A stretch of DNA of 64,000 nucleotides from Tetracentron sinense (GCA_015143295.1 CM026568.1:35286441-35350440); one strand, 5' to 3'. Positions 23,781 to 35,544 are shown, counted from the stretch's first letter. Notes: generated by a model from the letters alone, not told the origin. Numbers and translations: made by a program.

Positions 23781-24226
23781 CAAACACACTCAATCATACA
23801 TCAAATAGAGTTTCCCAAGTGGTGCAGGTGGCAGTGGCTCACATTTAATGACGGGAACTTAGTGTGCAAATGGTTGGCAAGAACCATGGCAATGGCTCTG
23901 GGAGAAGAAAGAAACAAACAACCCTCTCAAATCGGCATTGATGACCCTTGTACTCCTGTTTCTAAAACGACCAAAATCCTCTAGTTGAAGGGATAAGGCT
24001 TTCCCATACCTATCCTTTTAGGTTATGTGGGTACCACTTAAATGTCTTTCTACAGATTCCCCCTTATCATCCTTACAAATACAACAAAATTTGCAGTGTA
24101 CCCGGCCAGCCAACCCTCCCTCAGAGATGAGAACTCCCCCTACAATACATTAGGATGGCCTCTAGGGTCCTCCTGATGACTGCATTCAATCTCCTTGCTG
24201 AGTGATCTCTAACATCAGTTGCAGGG

Positions 24227-24418
24227 GGCTTCGGTTTACATCTGGTGGATGCCACATCGGGCATCCACACATCATTGGGCGCCTGACGATAAAAAGGGGA
24301 GAAGTCATTTCATTTTCTCCCGCACATGATATCTCTCCCCCTTTAAAACTCACATGTCCAATGATGTGTGGATGCCTGAGGTCCCACCTGGGGCATCCAC
24401 CAGAGGTGAACCGAAGCC
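24227..24418. mobile_element. Hairpin MITE, near-complete copy
   Basis: The ends ggcttcggtttacatctgg and the inverted ccagaggtgaaccgaagcc enclose a core (gcatccacacatcattgg ... ccaatgatgtgtggatgc) that itself folds back. It is the clearest member of the family with copies at 4964, 29045, 35269, 39902 and 40089. Confidence 0.75.
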
Positions 24419-24429
24419 AGTTAGCCACT

Positions 24430-25351
24430 TTCTACTTACTATGTAACGAAATGAAGGTCCTCATTGATCCATGTCCCACTCACTGTTATTAAAATTCATT
24501 CACAGGTTAAGCAATTCAGATTCACCTGAGGGTTAACCAATCCGACATTAATTTCCTAAAGAAAAAAAATATCTTAAGCTTAATTTAAGATAAGCTTAAC
24601 CAGGAGCAGAGTTAAGATTTCTCTTGGAGGGGTTAACAAAGGGGTTCCGGGTATAGCCCCTCAAATTTTTTTTTTTTTTTTGAAGGACCAAGTTGGGTCA
24701 TCTTGTATAAAATATATTGTTTCACAAAAGTTAGGGAGAGACACCCTCTGTCACAGACCCCTCTGTTTGTGTCCTTTTGTATAATTACGGAACACCCTCC
24801 GTCACAGATAAGGATGTTTTCGTAATTCCGTTCCTTACCGGATATGTATCAAGTAAAGTAACCATATTTACAAATAGGTCCCTCTACACTTATCAAGTAA
24901 ACTTTCTTCAGATTTTTTATTTTTAGTAATCTTCAAAGATTCTCTTGAAAGGAACATAAATAAAAATAAAAATAAAAATAAAGCAAAAGAAAATCGCATT
25001 CACAAGTCACAACCAAAAAAAAAAAATAAAATTAGATATCTACTCTCAACAAACTGCCTTTGGTCCACGTAAGCAACAAGTTAAGAAACGTAGCACCTAA
25101 CTAAATAAGTAGAGATTACCAAAAAAAACTAAATAAACAGAGAAATAAAAAAACCATTATCATTTCCCGGAGACACCAAAACAGCCGGGAACAAATTTCC
25201 GGCCGGAAATAACCTTAGACAAAGAAGAAAAAGGGAGAAGAGAACACTATTTGAGTAAAAAAGAGGGCCTCGTAAAGGAGCACTAATATATTTTCGACTC
25301 CCAAATCCCAATTAAAAGTTAAGACCTACCACCAAATATTAAAAAACTCCT
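24430..25351. other. Intergenic DNA downstream of the 25352-26131 gene
   Basis: It contains a fragment related to the caggggcgg hAT family (about 24600-24680) and an aaataaaaataaa simple repeat (about 24956-24982). The part nearest 25351 would include the 3' UTR of the minus-strand gene. Confidence 0.4.
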
Positions 25352-26131
25352 TTAAACATTCGGACTCCAAAGGCCCCATAAACGTGAATTGAATAACCCC
25401 AACACGTCCGGTAAAACCTTCCTGGCCAATCCCCTGCTGTCATTCGCCGGACATTGTACTTCGACCACCGCCTCCGGCAGGTTTCTGGTTTCGGCCTCCT
25501 CCTCACCTCCTCCATGGCATTCTTTGTTTTCTTCGATTTCATCAGCTGTATCTGACGCAAATAGCTGAAAGGCGTCAGTTTCCGGCACCATATTACTGTT
25601 CTCAGGCTCCGGCACGAAAGTATCCAGCTCTTCTAAGTCTTTCTCCGGTTCCAACATTATCGCTTGTTCCAATCTATCGGCGGGTTTTTCAACGACCCGG
25701 CGACCCATTTTGTCTTTCTTCTTTCCACGGCCGTTCTTCTTAGAAAGCTCTCCGTTAGCCAAATGCTCATCAAAGGCTTCAATAGCTTGGTGGATAAGCT
25801 CTCTGTTGGGCGAGGAGTCCCATCTGAACCAGTAGCTAGTATAGCAGTCGAAGCAGCCACAGTCGAAGAGTGGGGGCTTATGAGTGCCGGGTTTCTTGCA
25901 TTTCTTCTTATCTTCGACCATTGAAGAAGAAGGGTTGGTCGTCTTCATCGACCTAGTTATCAGGTAAGCCAAGACTTCGCGGTCTTCAAGAGAAAGAACG
26001 GATGCTAAAGCCAGAAGGGCAGCTGGGAGGAGCTTCAATACAGACAAAGCATCTCTATTGGGAGAATAAGAGGGAAGAGAAGACGAAGAAGATGGAGATG
26101 GGTGTACTTTACCTTTGTTTTTAACCTTCAT
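25352..26131 (-). CDS. Uncharacterised plant protein with a Cys-rich CGCFDCYTSYWFRW motif
   Basis: A single-exon gene of 259 residues. I recognise the style of an uncharacterised conserved plant family but no function. Residues 1-30 are basic and Ser/Pro-rich. Residues about 28-60 form a hydrophobic helix-like stretch (LKLLPAALLALASVLSL) followed by REVLAYLI. At about residues 90-110 comes the striking CGCFDCYTSYWFRWDSSPNRE motif region, which could bind metal or form a compact fold. A basic block follows (KKNGRGKKKDK), then a long acidic C-terminal half. I chose the ATG at 26131 because the peptide from there (MKVKNKGK) looks like a normal plant N-terminus. An in-frame ATG at 26200 would add 23 residues. 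Codon use and the absence of stops over 780 bases support a real gene. It has no close neighbour. Confidence 0.75.
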   Translation of the reverse strand: MKVKNKGKVHPSPSSSSSLPSYSPNRDALSVLKLLPAALLALASVLSLEDREVLAYLITRSMKTTNPSSSMVEDKKKCKKPGTHKPPLFDCGCFDCYTSYWFRWDSSPNRELIHQAIEAFDEHLANGELSKKNGRGKKKDKMGRRVVEKPADRLEQAIMLEPEKDLEELDTFVPEPENSNMVPETDAFQLFASDTADEIEENKECHGGGEEEAETRNLPEAVVEVQCPANDSRGLARKVLPDVLGLFNSRLWGLWSPNV

Positions 26132-26200
26132 GATCTCTCCTCTCTGCTTCTGCTTGATGAAATATATGGATCTGTTTATTCTGGAGTTTTCGCTCCGCAA

Positions 26201-26749
26201 GTTTTCTTGAACTCTCTAATGGGGTTTTGAGAAGAGAAGACGGGATGTCGTAGCTCACAGGTCACTGTTTTTTGCAGGTCTAAGAAGTAAGAACCATACC
26301 CTTTCCGTCCCTGCAGACCGGCTATTGCAGGTCTTTGCATTACTTTGTCAATTGTCCGTAGAATTAGCCACTCTTGTTCCCGTTTCTAAAGGGGTAAAAT
26401 AGTCTTTTTCTGATTTAATTGGAAATTACGGAAACAGCCTTGTTCATCCCCTCCCACGGCGTCGAATAAGACATCTGACCTAAGGGGTAAAACAGTGTTT
26501 TAGATATTCGACTGGAAATAGCCTTGTTCCTCTCGCGGTCGGTCACGGCGTCGAATAAGACATTCGACCTAAGATGGAGTGGTGTGGTGTATAATACGAA
26601 TCAGGGTTACGTTGATCTTTGGACTCGTGGCATTGTGAGAGAGAGAGAGAGAGATGAGGTAAATACAGCCCTTCATATATTGACTTGTTTGACTAAGACT
26701 GAAGTGAAAAGAATAAACTTCGAAAGTTAGGAAAGGTGCTGGTGAACAA
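26201..26749. other. Promoter-side intergenic DNA of the minus-strand gene
   Basis: It holds the 5' flank of the gene at 25352-26131, a GA microsatellite (26636-26654) and an approximate direct repeat of 'ggcgtcgaataagacat' near 26458 and 26549. Confidence 0.4.
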
Positions 26750-26760
26750 GTTAAAGCATT

Positions 26761-26877
26761 ATACCACCCCCTTGGGCCTGGGGTCCAATCCCTACAAGGA
26801 TATCAGTTGCAAGAGCTCATTGCCCATACTAACATCTTGACGTACTTACCGTATAAATGATACCTAAGAAAAAAAAC
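26761..26877 (+). mobile_element. Short 5'-truncated SINE
   Basis: 117 bp ending in an A-rich tail (gaaaaaaaac), flanked by a perfect 11-bp target duplication gttaaagcatt (26750-26760, 26878-26888). A pol III box-B-like ggggtccaatccc lies near its start, but no convincing box A, so the 5' end is probably missing. Confidence 0.7.
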
Positions 26878-26888
26878 GTTAAAGCATT

Positions 26889-27906
26889 TTCTGAAAAGCA
26901 GTAGTGCTGGCAAAGACATGGGTTTGGCTAAAGTTGCTTATGCTTTCCCTGCAAAATGACCCAACCCCCATGCCTAGTATGGATTGAAGAAATACTCGCT
27001 TGTCTGCAAGGGTACGACGGACCTAGTGGGCCGCCACCGAAAACATTACACATTATCTATCAACCCTAGCCATTAGATGTGCACACTCTCGCACACTCCT
27101 TCATGGAGCATATATACCCTTTTCTAACTATTAATGACGTAAAATGTACATAAAATTGAGTCACTTTTACAAAAAAAATGACTTATAACTCATTTTCTCA
27201 TAAAATCCTCACATCTTTAAAAATATTTTACAAATTAAAAAATAAATTTATTCATAATTTTTATTTTTATTAATTTTATTCTATAAACAAATTCCGTCTT
27301 ATTTTCAAGAATGCATTCAAATAACAAATTTGAGTAAAAAAAATCATCTTTTACCATAAAAGCTTTTCCTTTGTAAATGATTTACGTGCAAATAAGCATA
27401 TATGCGATGATAATAATAAAATGAAGTTGACAAATTAAAATTAAAAACCTTCAGCTCTCTTTTTCTAAATAAAAGGGTTATCCTCAAATGCTATTTTTTT
27501 TTTATGTATGAAAGTATCAATTTTTTTATAGCATTTTGTCATATGATTTAATTATAAATGTTTTTATTAAAATCATGTGAAATTGAGTTAAATAACTATG
27601 TGAATCATGATAACTTTTCCACAAAACAAATAAATAAATAAAGCTTGAGTTGACTTGGCTTAAATAAAATTTGAGGGAGAGAAGAGCTAGAGCCAAGGGT
27701 AAGCCTCCCATGTCCAAGGCTAGCACTTCCCTTGGGAGATTAGGAATCAAACCCATGTTTGAGTTGAATTTGGAGGAATAAGAGATAATGCATCACAAGA
27801 GAGATCACAATTAGGGTTGTCAATGTGTTGAATTTGGGCCATAAAAACTTCTTGTAAATTAGAGATTAGACCTATTGAAAAATCACAAAAATGCAAGCCT
27901 CACTCC
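26889..27906. other. Intergenic DNA, nothing recognised
   Basis: AT-rich. The frame at 27526-27756 on the minus strand is low-complexity and matches no family. Confidence 0.4.
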
Positions 27907-27923
27907 AGCCATTTGACACCCTG

Positions 27924-28028
27924 TTTATTTTGGTAGACAACATTTGTTAGCAAGTTAGTAGTTAGACTCGAGCCCTGGCCTCACATATGGAGAGTATGCT
28001 ACTTGCATTGTCACGTATAGGTATTCAC
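27924..28028 (-). mobile_element. tRNA-related SINE, about 105 bp
   Basis: Flanked by a 16-17 bp target duplication agccat(t)tgacaccctg (27907-27923 and 28029-28044). On the minus strand it shows a box-A-like tagcatactctcc and a box-B-like ggctcgagtctaac and ends in an A-rich ccaaaataaa. The order and spacing fit a pol III promoter of tRNA origin. Confidence 0.75.
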
Positions 28029-28044
28029 AGCCATTGACACCCTG

Positions 28045-29044
28045 ATCACGATCATAGAGAAGTGACGTATGAGATTCTAGTCATTTTCTATAACTTTAGT
28101 AACACACTAAAATGAGCCAATTAGAACATTAGGTCATTGACATATCAACTGGAGTAGAATTTTGGGAGGATCGTTACTGTCTAAAAGGGACAGTTCATCT
28201 TAATCATCTCACCTACTTATTACCTACCTTTATATTATATTCTTCTTCTATTATATATCTTGGATTTTAATCCCAAGTGCCGCATTCAACGATTTCCTAA
28301 CGCTTAGATTTTAGATGGACGTAAGTAGGAAGTCAAATACCGAGGGATTAGGTGGTCCATACATTTTGGGTAACCAGCAGCATTTTGCAAGAATAACTTT
28401 CAACCAGGAAGTCTCATATCATTTTCTTTTGCATTCAGATCATTACTACGAGACTAAACCGTAGAACGCAAGTATCCTTGTAAAGCATCCCTCCACAAAC
28501 ACCAATTCCATCATTTTCTTTTGCATTCTTTTGGTGATATGCCTTGTCAATGAGTCATGATAGAATGAACCAGGTTCAAGGATTAAGACTTTGGCTTTCA
28601 TTCTAGCTATCACATCCTTGAATGAAAACCCTGTCAATGAATGGTGAATGAGTTCATGCCTAGTCCTTTCTATAGTTAGTACTGATGAAACCGGGCCTAA
28701 TTGCAGGCTCTACTCAGCTCATACTAGACAACGATCTTAATCATATATATATATATGTCTCTGGACTCTCTCCCCTAGTGTAATGTTGTCTCTTAGATAA
28801 TTTTTATTTTTTAGTTCACGATATACGGTGAGGCCACAATCCCAATTAGTATGGTTAGTATTCCAATTAGTATGTTCTGGTTCATGCAACGAGTGGATAT
28901 ATAATTATTATTACACCCTCTGGAGACTTGATCCTAATCAAAGTTGTGGTGAACTACACAACCAATGGGGCAAGCATGGACTGAATTTTTCTTTTTTCTC
29001 ATTTCTTTTTAATAGAAGGCACCATTTATCTATGGCTTCATATT
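28045..29044. other. Intergenic DNA, nothing recognised
   Basis: No gene or repeat boundary is seen. A word of about 14 bases, cattttcttttgcatt, occurs twice (near 28420 and 28512). Confidence 0.4.
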
Positions 29045-29145
29045 TGCACTCGGGCATCCACACTTCATCGGACATCTGACGATAAAAAGGGGAGAGATAT
29101 CAAGTGAGGAGAAGTCAAAATCATGGGGAGAAGTCATTTCATTTA
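29045..29145. repeat. Truncated hairpin MITE copy
   Basis: It carries gggcatccacac, ctgacgataaaaaggggag and gagaagtcatttcattt in the same order as the MITE at 24227-24418 but lacks the second arm. Confidence 0.6.
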
Positions 29146-29359
29146 GTAAAGGATATATGGGTCTTTGCTTGCCACCTAAAGAAACTTCATTCCTTATGAC
29201 TTCAGATAAGACCTCCATCAAAATGAACCCTAAGAATCCATTCTGGAGATGCGACACTAGAAAGGTGGGTATGGAAGGGAACAAATTAAAGATTGTTAGG
29301 CCAGATAACTCTTCCCTAATCATAAACAATAGTAGTAAAGACCATTAGGCCGTTTAACT

Positions 29360-31066
29360 TTTTTATTTTATTTTAAGAAAAGCCACTCAGAAGGAGTGGG
29401 GGTTTGGCAGACCCCTACCGGTTTTATTAATAATAAAAATAATGGTGGGGAGAGGGAGGGGGGGACATAAAACCTTACCCCTACAAGGACTCACAGACAC
29501 AAAAGTCTTAAAAATAGATTGTTCTAACGTTACCAATACCAATTTCATTTAAAAAGATAATAGCTCTCAGATTGGGAGGAGTATCATGATTCGATCGAAA
29601 AATTCCCGAATTTTAAAGGTCACAACCATAATTGGAAAGGGTGTCTGCCGCAATATTTTCGTCTCTATAGACATGACTGAGAGAAGAGCACAAGTTTAGC
29701 AAATTTTTAATCTGCTTATTCCAGTACTAGGTTTTCCAAGAGTGGTTGTTCTTACCATTCCAAACATCAACCAGGGTTTTGGAGTTAGATTCCACAATCA
29801 CATGAGAACAACCAATAACAGAGCCAAGTTTGAGGCCATCAAGAAAAGATTGAGATTCAACAGTAAAATTAGAGCAAGAGCAATAAAATGAAAAGAAACC
29901 TGCAACCAAATCCCATTTATGGTCTCTTATGATACCTCCACCACCTGCAATCCCCAAGTTCCCTCTAGAAGCGTCATCCACATTTAACTTTAATCTTCCT
30001 TGAGGAGGGTGAACCCATTTGGCATGAATAACAAAAGAATTTCTTTGGAAAGTAGGAATAGTTATGTTATTAAGAGAGCAGTCAAATTGTTTTTTGCTAG
30101 CACAAATACCAATCTCAGAGATCTATCTTTTAACTTTCCCAACCATAAAATTCAAAGTTGTCCGCACATTGTTGAATCTTTGAGAAAATCTTTCTTTCCA
30201 AATTTCCCAAATTATAATAATTGGAAGAACAATAAAGAACTCGTTATGATTTCTATTAAAAGATCTAAACCATCTCATCAAATAACAATGAATAGTGTCA
30301 CTGAGATGATGAATGAAAGAGCATAAGTTGCCAAGAAACCTCCATAAAGGACCTGCAACATTACTCTGAAGAAGCAGATGGTTTAAAGTGTCTATTACAT
30401 TGATTACAACAAGAACAAATGCTAGTTAGGGGAATACCAATAGATTGAATCTTGTGGTCAGTGGGGATTGCCCCATACATTACCTTCCAGCAAAAAACCT
30501 GAATCTTTTTAGGGATAACAGGGTTCCAAGCATATCTACTTTAGTTTTTTGGAGTAGCCGGAGAGCGGATAAAATTCCAAGCAGATTGAATAGAAAAATT
30601 ATATTTGGGAGATAATTTCCAAATAAATATATCAGGACAATCTGAAGTGAAAAAACCTGTAGAACTAATATTATGTTTCATCAGGACAGGTAAGACTAAA
30701 ATCCCAGGTTCCATTACTATCTAGTAAATCTGAAATAAGAGGGAAATAAACAAGAGTATTAGTGACACTTAAAATGAGAGGATCCCCAAACCAACAGTCT
30801 AACCAGAAATTTATCTTGGAACCATTACCAATCAAGGAAGTAGAATTACAAACTACCATTTTGCAAAGATTGCTAATATTATTCCAAGTTTTAAAAAAAC
30901 CAAGTCTAGAAGAGGCATGCCAAATATGATTAAATTGGTATTTAGCTCTAAAGAATCTAGACCAAAGACTCTCTGGCCTATAGAGATTCCAAGACTGCTT
31001 TAATCAGAAAACAGATGAGAAGTCATGCATCTTCCTAATGCCCAATCCTCCTTCCGAAAGGGGGAA
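29360..31066 (-). mobile_element. 5'-truncated L1-type LINE
   Basis: Read on the minus strand, this is the 3' third of a plant non-LTR retrotransposon. It enters at a GGLGIRKM motif near 31055, after the reverse transcriptase core. It continues through GNGSKINFWLDCWFGD (about 30830-30780) and the zinc-binding region (KIQVFCWKVM near 30500), and ends with an RNase H domain (29981-29727: GGGGIIRDHKWDLVAGF and a later VIVESNSKTLVDVW). It finishes in a T-rich plus-strand tract at about 29360-29380, the A-rich tail. Stops and shifts break the frame. Similar sequences taggccgtttaac (29347) and taggctgattaac (31066) at the two ends may be a decayed target duplication. Confidence 0.8.
29727..29981 (-). 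pseudogene. LINE RNase H domain remnant
   Basis: An 84-residue open stretch matching the plant RVT_3 type RNase H found at the end of LINE ORF2. It degrades the RNA strand of the cDNA hybrid. GGGGIIRDHKWDL, a middle ESQSFLDGLKLG (the second acidic site) and VESNSKTLVDVW are visible. It begins and ends within broken frames. Confidence 0.75.
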
Positions 31067-31079
31067 TAGGCTGATTAAC

Positions 31080-31125
31080 TCTTTTGAACCCTAATCATCT
31101 CTACTATAATGAGAATTCCCCCCCT
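31080..31125. other. Flank of the LINE
   Basis: A short non-coding junction between the LINE and the adjacent repeat. Confidence 0.3.
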
Positions 31126-31520
31126 TAAGAATGGAAATTCCCAAACTACGACCTTAGCCTGATTTTTGTTAAATTCTCAAACTACCCTTTGAGCATACCC
31201 TAAATCCAGTTGACTTACAAACCGTAACCTGATTTTTGATAAATTCCCAAACTACCCTTATATACAAAACCTTCATTTAATGTTTTACTTAATACCCAAA
31301 CTACCCCTTTCTCATCTACAATCTATTTTAAGATAAAATCACAGCCAATCACGATTGAACTCCAGGGAGAGTTCAATTGCACCCACAAGTTAACACGTCT
31401 CCCTTTTAACCCTACTTAACTATGGTTAATAATAACGATATAGAGTTAAAATAATTAAATTTACAACCCAATGTTATAGTGTTGAACCCTAAGGGTTATA
31501 GATTCTTAACCACGTCGCAT
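31126..31520. repeat. Dispersed repeat shared with 49860-50050
   Basis: The words gagttcaattgcaccc, acctgatttttgataaattcccaaactaccc and cccttttaaccc occur here. The same series occurs in inverted orientation at about 49860-50050; part of it also forms the arms of the MITE at 39078-39392. It is probably a long MITE family. An internal near-duplication 'cctgatttttg(t/a)taaattc' lies at 31161 and 31228. Confidence 0.55.
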
Positions 31521-31800
31521 GTGCAGTCCACTAGTATAAATAATAATATAATAATAAAAAATAGTAAATGAATGAAACCAATAACTGTTAACATCCTTCT
31601 ACACTTTACCACACAACAATCCTTAGGGTGCCATATCGAATTGAAGGATCAGGGTTCAAAAAGTGGCTTACAAAACACTTGATACTAACCCTAAACAAAT
31701 GTTTTCATAACCATATATATATATTTCTCATTTCCCCAAAACTATGCCCCTTAAAATATATATTTCTTCCAAGTTCAAAGGGAGCTGCTCCATGCCTGTG

Positions 31801-31868
31801 ACATTTTTTTTCAAAAATCCAAGGGATTGCCTAAACATTTTTTTTCAAAAATCCAAGGGATTGCCTAA
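31801..31868. repeat. Perfect 34-bp tandem duplication
   Basis: Two identical units, each starting acatttttttt and ending gattgcctaa, lie head to tail (31801-31834, 31835-31868). Confidence 0.9.
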
Positions 31869-31869
31869 A

Positions 31870-33115
31870 AAAAAAATGCTAGGCTTACTCTCAATCAACC
31901 CCTACTCTCACCCTCTACCAACCAGCTATCCATTTTTTTTTACGAAAGTACTTTAAACATTCCAGAATGGACAAGAGGTTGGTGGAGAGTGAAAGTAGGG
32001 TTAACTGAGATAGGGCTAGCACTCCAAAAAACAAAAACTGTGTTTTTCAAAGGGCACTCCGTCCCTCCTTGCTAGATATTCAATGGCCAGGATCACAATT
32101 ACGACTACCAATCCAGCCCTCTGATGAGGCCCCCAGCCCGACCCTTTAAAACCCGTAAAATAGAGAACTTTTTCTTATCCCTTAAGGCTCTAGGGTCAAG
32201 TCAGGGCTAATTTTAATAGGCCCTTACTTGAGGGCCTGGCCAATAAGCACTTGGCCCAAACCAATCCTCTACTTTTGTGTTCTATAGGAGATAATATTAT
32301 ATATTATATTACATATATAATATAATAGTTTTAAGACTTATACAAAACTAGGTTAAGATTTAATATATTAATGTATGTGTAATAGACGTTTTTCCTCTTA
32401 AGAAAGGATAAAAAGAAAACCTAAGGTATATAGAGAAAGAGGATGGAAAGAAAACCTAAGCTATGTTGTGTCTGTACAATTAGATGTAATAGAAATGTAA
32501 TATCTAACCATACTAATCCGTAATAATCTAACAATCTAATCTAACAATTGGGGAGTGGTACAAGTAATTTCATCAACCTGGCTATAAATTAAACATAACC
32601 TATTCTAACCTTATTGTTTAAACATAAACTATTCTAACGCCATTGTATTAGGTGTGTGTATAAAGCCAGCAATTTTCATCTTACATAATTACATTGTTGG
32701 TCCCAAACCCGAATAAAGGAGAGGGAGAGGATTGTATGTTAGGTTTGTGGTTAATGTAAAAAAATAAAAATGCTAAAACAAGATGATTTTTTTTTTGTTC
32801 TTGCGGACCTGACCCAGCCCTGGCCCTTGAGGGTAGGGCTCGGGTCTACAGGGCTAGCAGATAAGACCTAGCCCTACCATGCCCTGAACTAATCAGGTAC
32901 ACAAATAAGAAAAAACCTATGAAGATGACTGATACCCATGAAAAGCACTACAGGATAATTGGAGGATCGAGCAGAACAACTACTAAATTAATGACAAGAC
33001 TTAACATTTCGGGGTTGTAACTTGTAAGAGTAAGGGAGGTTTTTTATGCAGCGAGATTGAACTATTTGGATCAAAGTTTCCATTCATCACAAACGAATCC
33101 TAAGAACATAAAGGA
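31870..33115. other. Intergenic DNA with cagccctggccc-type repeat ends
   Basis: It is bounded by agccctggccc and cagcccgaccc-like words near 32105-32230 and 32805-32890 in opposite orientation, suggesting a degenerate inverted-repeat element of about 750 bp. The centre is AT-rich without coding capacity. The last part is the 3' flank of the next gene. Confidence 0.4.
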
Positions 33116-34014
33116 TCAATCAGCTTTCTTGGTCCTCGGATCTGTTGGCTGTGATGTGTTTGCTGCTGCAGATCGTTTGTCCTCCGCGACTTTCGAGTGT
33201 ATCTCATCTCTCTCCCTAAAATACCTCTCAAAGGCCCTAGGCAGGAATCGAGGAATTAAGAACCCAAAGAGATTGATGGAGAAATACCCCAAGTTTGCAA
33301 CTGCCAATCCCTTCCCGAACCAATCCCATGCAATACCCTACATTTCAGACCCCACAAAAAAAAAATTAATTAAAAAAATCCCAAACCGTGAAGAACAAGT
33401 ACACGAGGAGATACCTTGAGTTGTGCATTAGCAGGCAACGTTTTGTTAAGCCAAACGTCGGAAACCCAATCGATGATAACAAAGATCCTCCGAACAGTAT
33501 ATAGCAGCGGAACCAAAGCCCTAACCGGAGGCGAAAACAAGGACAAGCCGCTAATTATATTCTCCGTGAGTATTTGAAAGGAGAGCAAGAACAGGTGCGG
33601 CGTGGCCGACCGGACGGCATGATCGTCGCCCCTAGCGAACCCACCAAGCACGTAGGCCAGCGGAAGGAACAGCCCTATAGTGGTGCCCAGCACCACATAA
33701 AACCTAAAAAACCTGCTGCCATGAAAGATGTCCTGCGACTGCGACCCCGTGGCGGTGCTACCGTGCGCTGGGAAGGCCAGGCGTGAGAGTGCTAGGAGAT
33801 AAGCAGATGTGAAGGCCGGGAAGACAAGGTCTAAGAGAGGAACGAGTCCACTGACGGAGAAGACCATGATGAAGGCTACCAGTTGCAGTTCTATCATGCG
33901 CAGAGAGCCCATTACGCCTCCCACCACAGCTGATTCATCTTTTTGTTTGTGGATTGAACTGGTGGTTTCGTCGGGATCTGTTCGTGGAGCCACTGCTAAG
34001 GATATACCAGACAT
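33116..34014 (-). CDS. Uncharacterised multi-pass membrane protein (two exons)
   Basis: Exon 1 is 34014-33415 (200 codons) and exon 2 is 33337-33116, joined across a 77-bp phase-0 GT-AG intron (33414-33338). The product has 273 residues. After a hydrophilic N-terminus (MSGISLAVAPRTDP), about four or five hydrophobic segments follow: LQLVAFIMVFSVSGLVPLL, FRFYVVLGTTIGLFLPLAYVL, HLFLLSFQILTENIISGL, ALVPLLYTV and, in exon 2, LAVANLGYFSINLFGFLI. The tail is charged and probably cytosolic (RAFERYFRERDEIHSK). It looks like a conserved but functionally unknown plant family; I think of the DUF7733 group but cannot verify that. The clean intron and long open frame make it a credible gene. No neighbour suggests a role. 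Confidence 0.75.
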
Positions 34015-34988
34015 TTTGGCCTAGCTTCTGGGGCTAATGATTTTTTCTACTTTGTTTACCGATTACATTTTTTGAAACGAAGACCCTTATGGTTTTGGAG
34101 AGAAATTTCTGGGTTTGATTTGGATTGTTGTGTCTGTGTTAGCAGAAGAGAAGAAATATAATAAAGTACTGCAGACTGGGTTTCTTTCTATGAAGGAGGA
34201 GAAGCGATTCTTTCTTTATGATAAATGAGTCGGGTTTGCATTGCATGCAGTGTTAGTGGCAGGTTAGGACGTCTAGATTTGCCGCGTGTAGAAAGTAACA
34301 TAAAGCAAGACACGTAGTAGTACACGTGTCTTGTAAGCGAGTGTAAGAAGAACAACAAGAGGATGAAGTGACACTGAAATACCGCCGACCTCTCGAACTC
34401 TAATGGTCCTCGTTGAGGAACTCTTCTATTTAAGATCCGCATACCTTGGGTTTAACTGGACCTGGGCCAACATAAATCACTAGATGGCCGAGCTTGGGCG
34501 AGGCCTAGAAACCATGCAGATCCATGACTGGGCCTGGCCTGGGCATAAACGTTATTGATTTCACTAAACCTACTCCAGAAAGAGGCCCCTTAATGACTGC
34601 TCTTAACAAAAGAAAAAAAGGGCTCTCCAAAGTTCCAACAGATAACCAAAAAAGAAAAGGAAACGTTCCAACACGAACGGATACATGCATATGTCACATC
34701 TGGCATTTTGGGCCTTTCGACGTGTACAACCTCCTCTTTTAAAGTTTTATTCAGAATGTGTAGATCTAATCTATGTTTTCAAAGGTGGGTGCATATCCAC
34801 ATGGGCCCAAAATTTTGATTTAGAAAACAATTCTCATCGAGACCCGCCAGTCAACTGTTAGTGAGAAGATATGTTAGGCATTTCCGGGACATGACATGAG
34901 CCACAAATCAAACTACTATTTGCGACGTTTGAGGTTCCTTTGCGGTGTTCTTACAATCACAATATTTGTGAAAGGGAAATTAGAAGGG
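34015..34988. other. 5' flank of the membrane-protein gene and intergenic DNA
   Basis: This holds the likely promoter and 5' UTR (to about 34200) and a diverged region with no gene. Short frames at 34188-34742 do not resemble known proteins. Confidence 0.4.
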
Positions 34989-34999
34989 TTTCTTCAAGG

Positions 35000-35213
35000 A
35001 TTCAATTTTTTTGGAAGTCGGTGTCCCCAACCCTTTTAGTCAGGACTAATCCCTGAGGGTGGGACATGAGCCCACAACCAGTCACACAAAGTAAGTCTGG
35101 TTAAACCCATGCGGGGCTTGCCCAAAAGGGGGGTGAGAAATGGAACCCAGGACCTCCTACTTGGGGAAAGGCCTAGGAACCATTGGTCTACCCCTTTGGG
35201 GTTATCTTCTCCA
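35000..35213 (-). mobile_element. Full-length tRNA-derived SINE
   Basis: Read on the minus strand from about 35213: box A tagaccaatgg (35191-35181) and box B gggttccatttc (about 35156-35145) stand at the usual spacing. A tRNA-unrelated body (gtgggctcatgtcccaccc) follows, then a short A-rich end (35011-35005). Flanking tttcttc(a/t)agg (34989-34999, 35214-35224) is an 11-bp target duplication with one mismatch. A 3' fragment of the same family lies at 45940-46017. Confidence 0.8.
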
Positions 35214-35268
35214 TTTCTTCTAGGTATCATGGTTCAATCATCCATCCATGTTGCGTATTTTTTAGATG

Positions 35269-35544
35269 GCCTCGGATTCTCTCTGGCTCATGCCAGAAAG
35301 GTGCTTTCGGACAACCACACATTAAGCGCCAGGTGGCTGGAGAAGTCATTTCATGGGGCCCATGATTTTGACTTCTCCAACCATTATTTGACACATGGTG
35401 ATAAAATGGTGAGATAAAGGGGGGGAGAGATTTCAAGTGGGGAGAAAATGAAATGACTTCTCCCCTTTCTTTATGCCACATGGCACTTAATATATGGAGG
35501 CCCGAGAGCACTTTTCTAGCATGGGCCAGAGAGAATCCAAAGCC
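35269..35544. mobile_element. Hairpin MITE, complete copy
   Basis: The ends ggcctcggattctctctggc and the inverted gccagagagaatccaaagcc pair over about 60 bases. The flanks ttttttagat and ttttttgatt resemble a 9-10 bp duplication. The core gagaagtcatttcat and gataaa(a)tggtgagataaagg is shared with the copy at 40089-40458. The long TIR and 9-10 bp duplication suggest a Mutator-like MITE. Confidence 0.75.

Noticed and set aside
35000..35213. Box A/box B segment considered as a tRNA gene
   Set aside because: There is no cloverleaf beyond the promoter boxes; a tRNA-unrelated body, A-rich end and target duplication follow, so it is a SINE.
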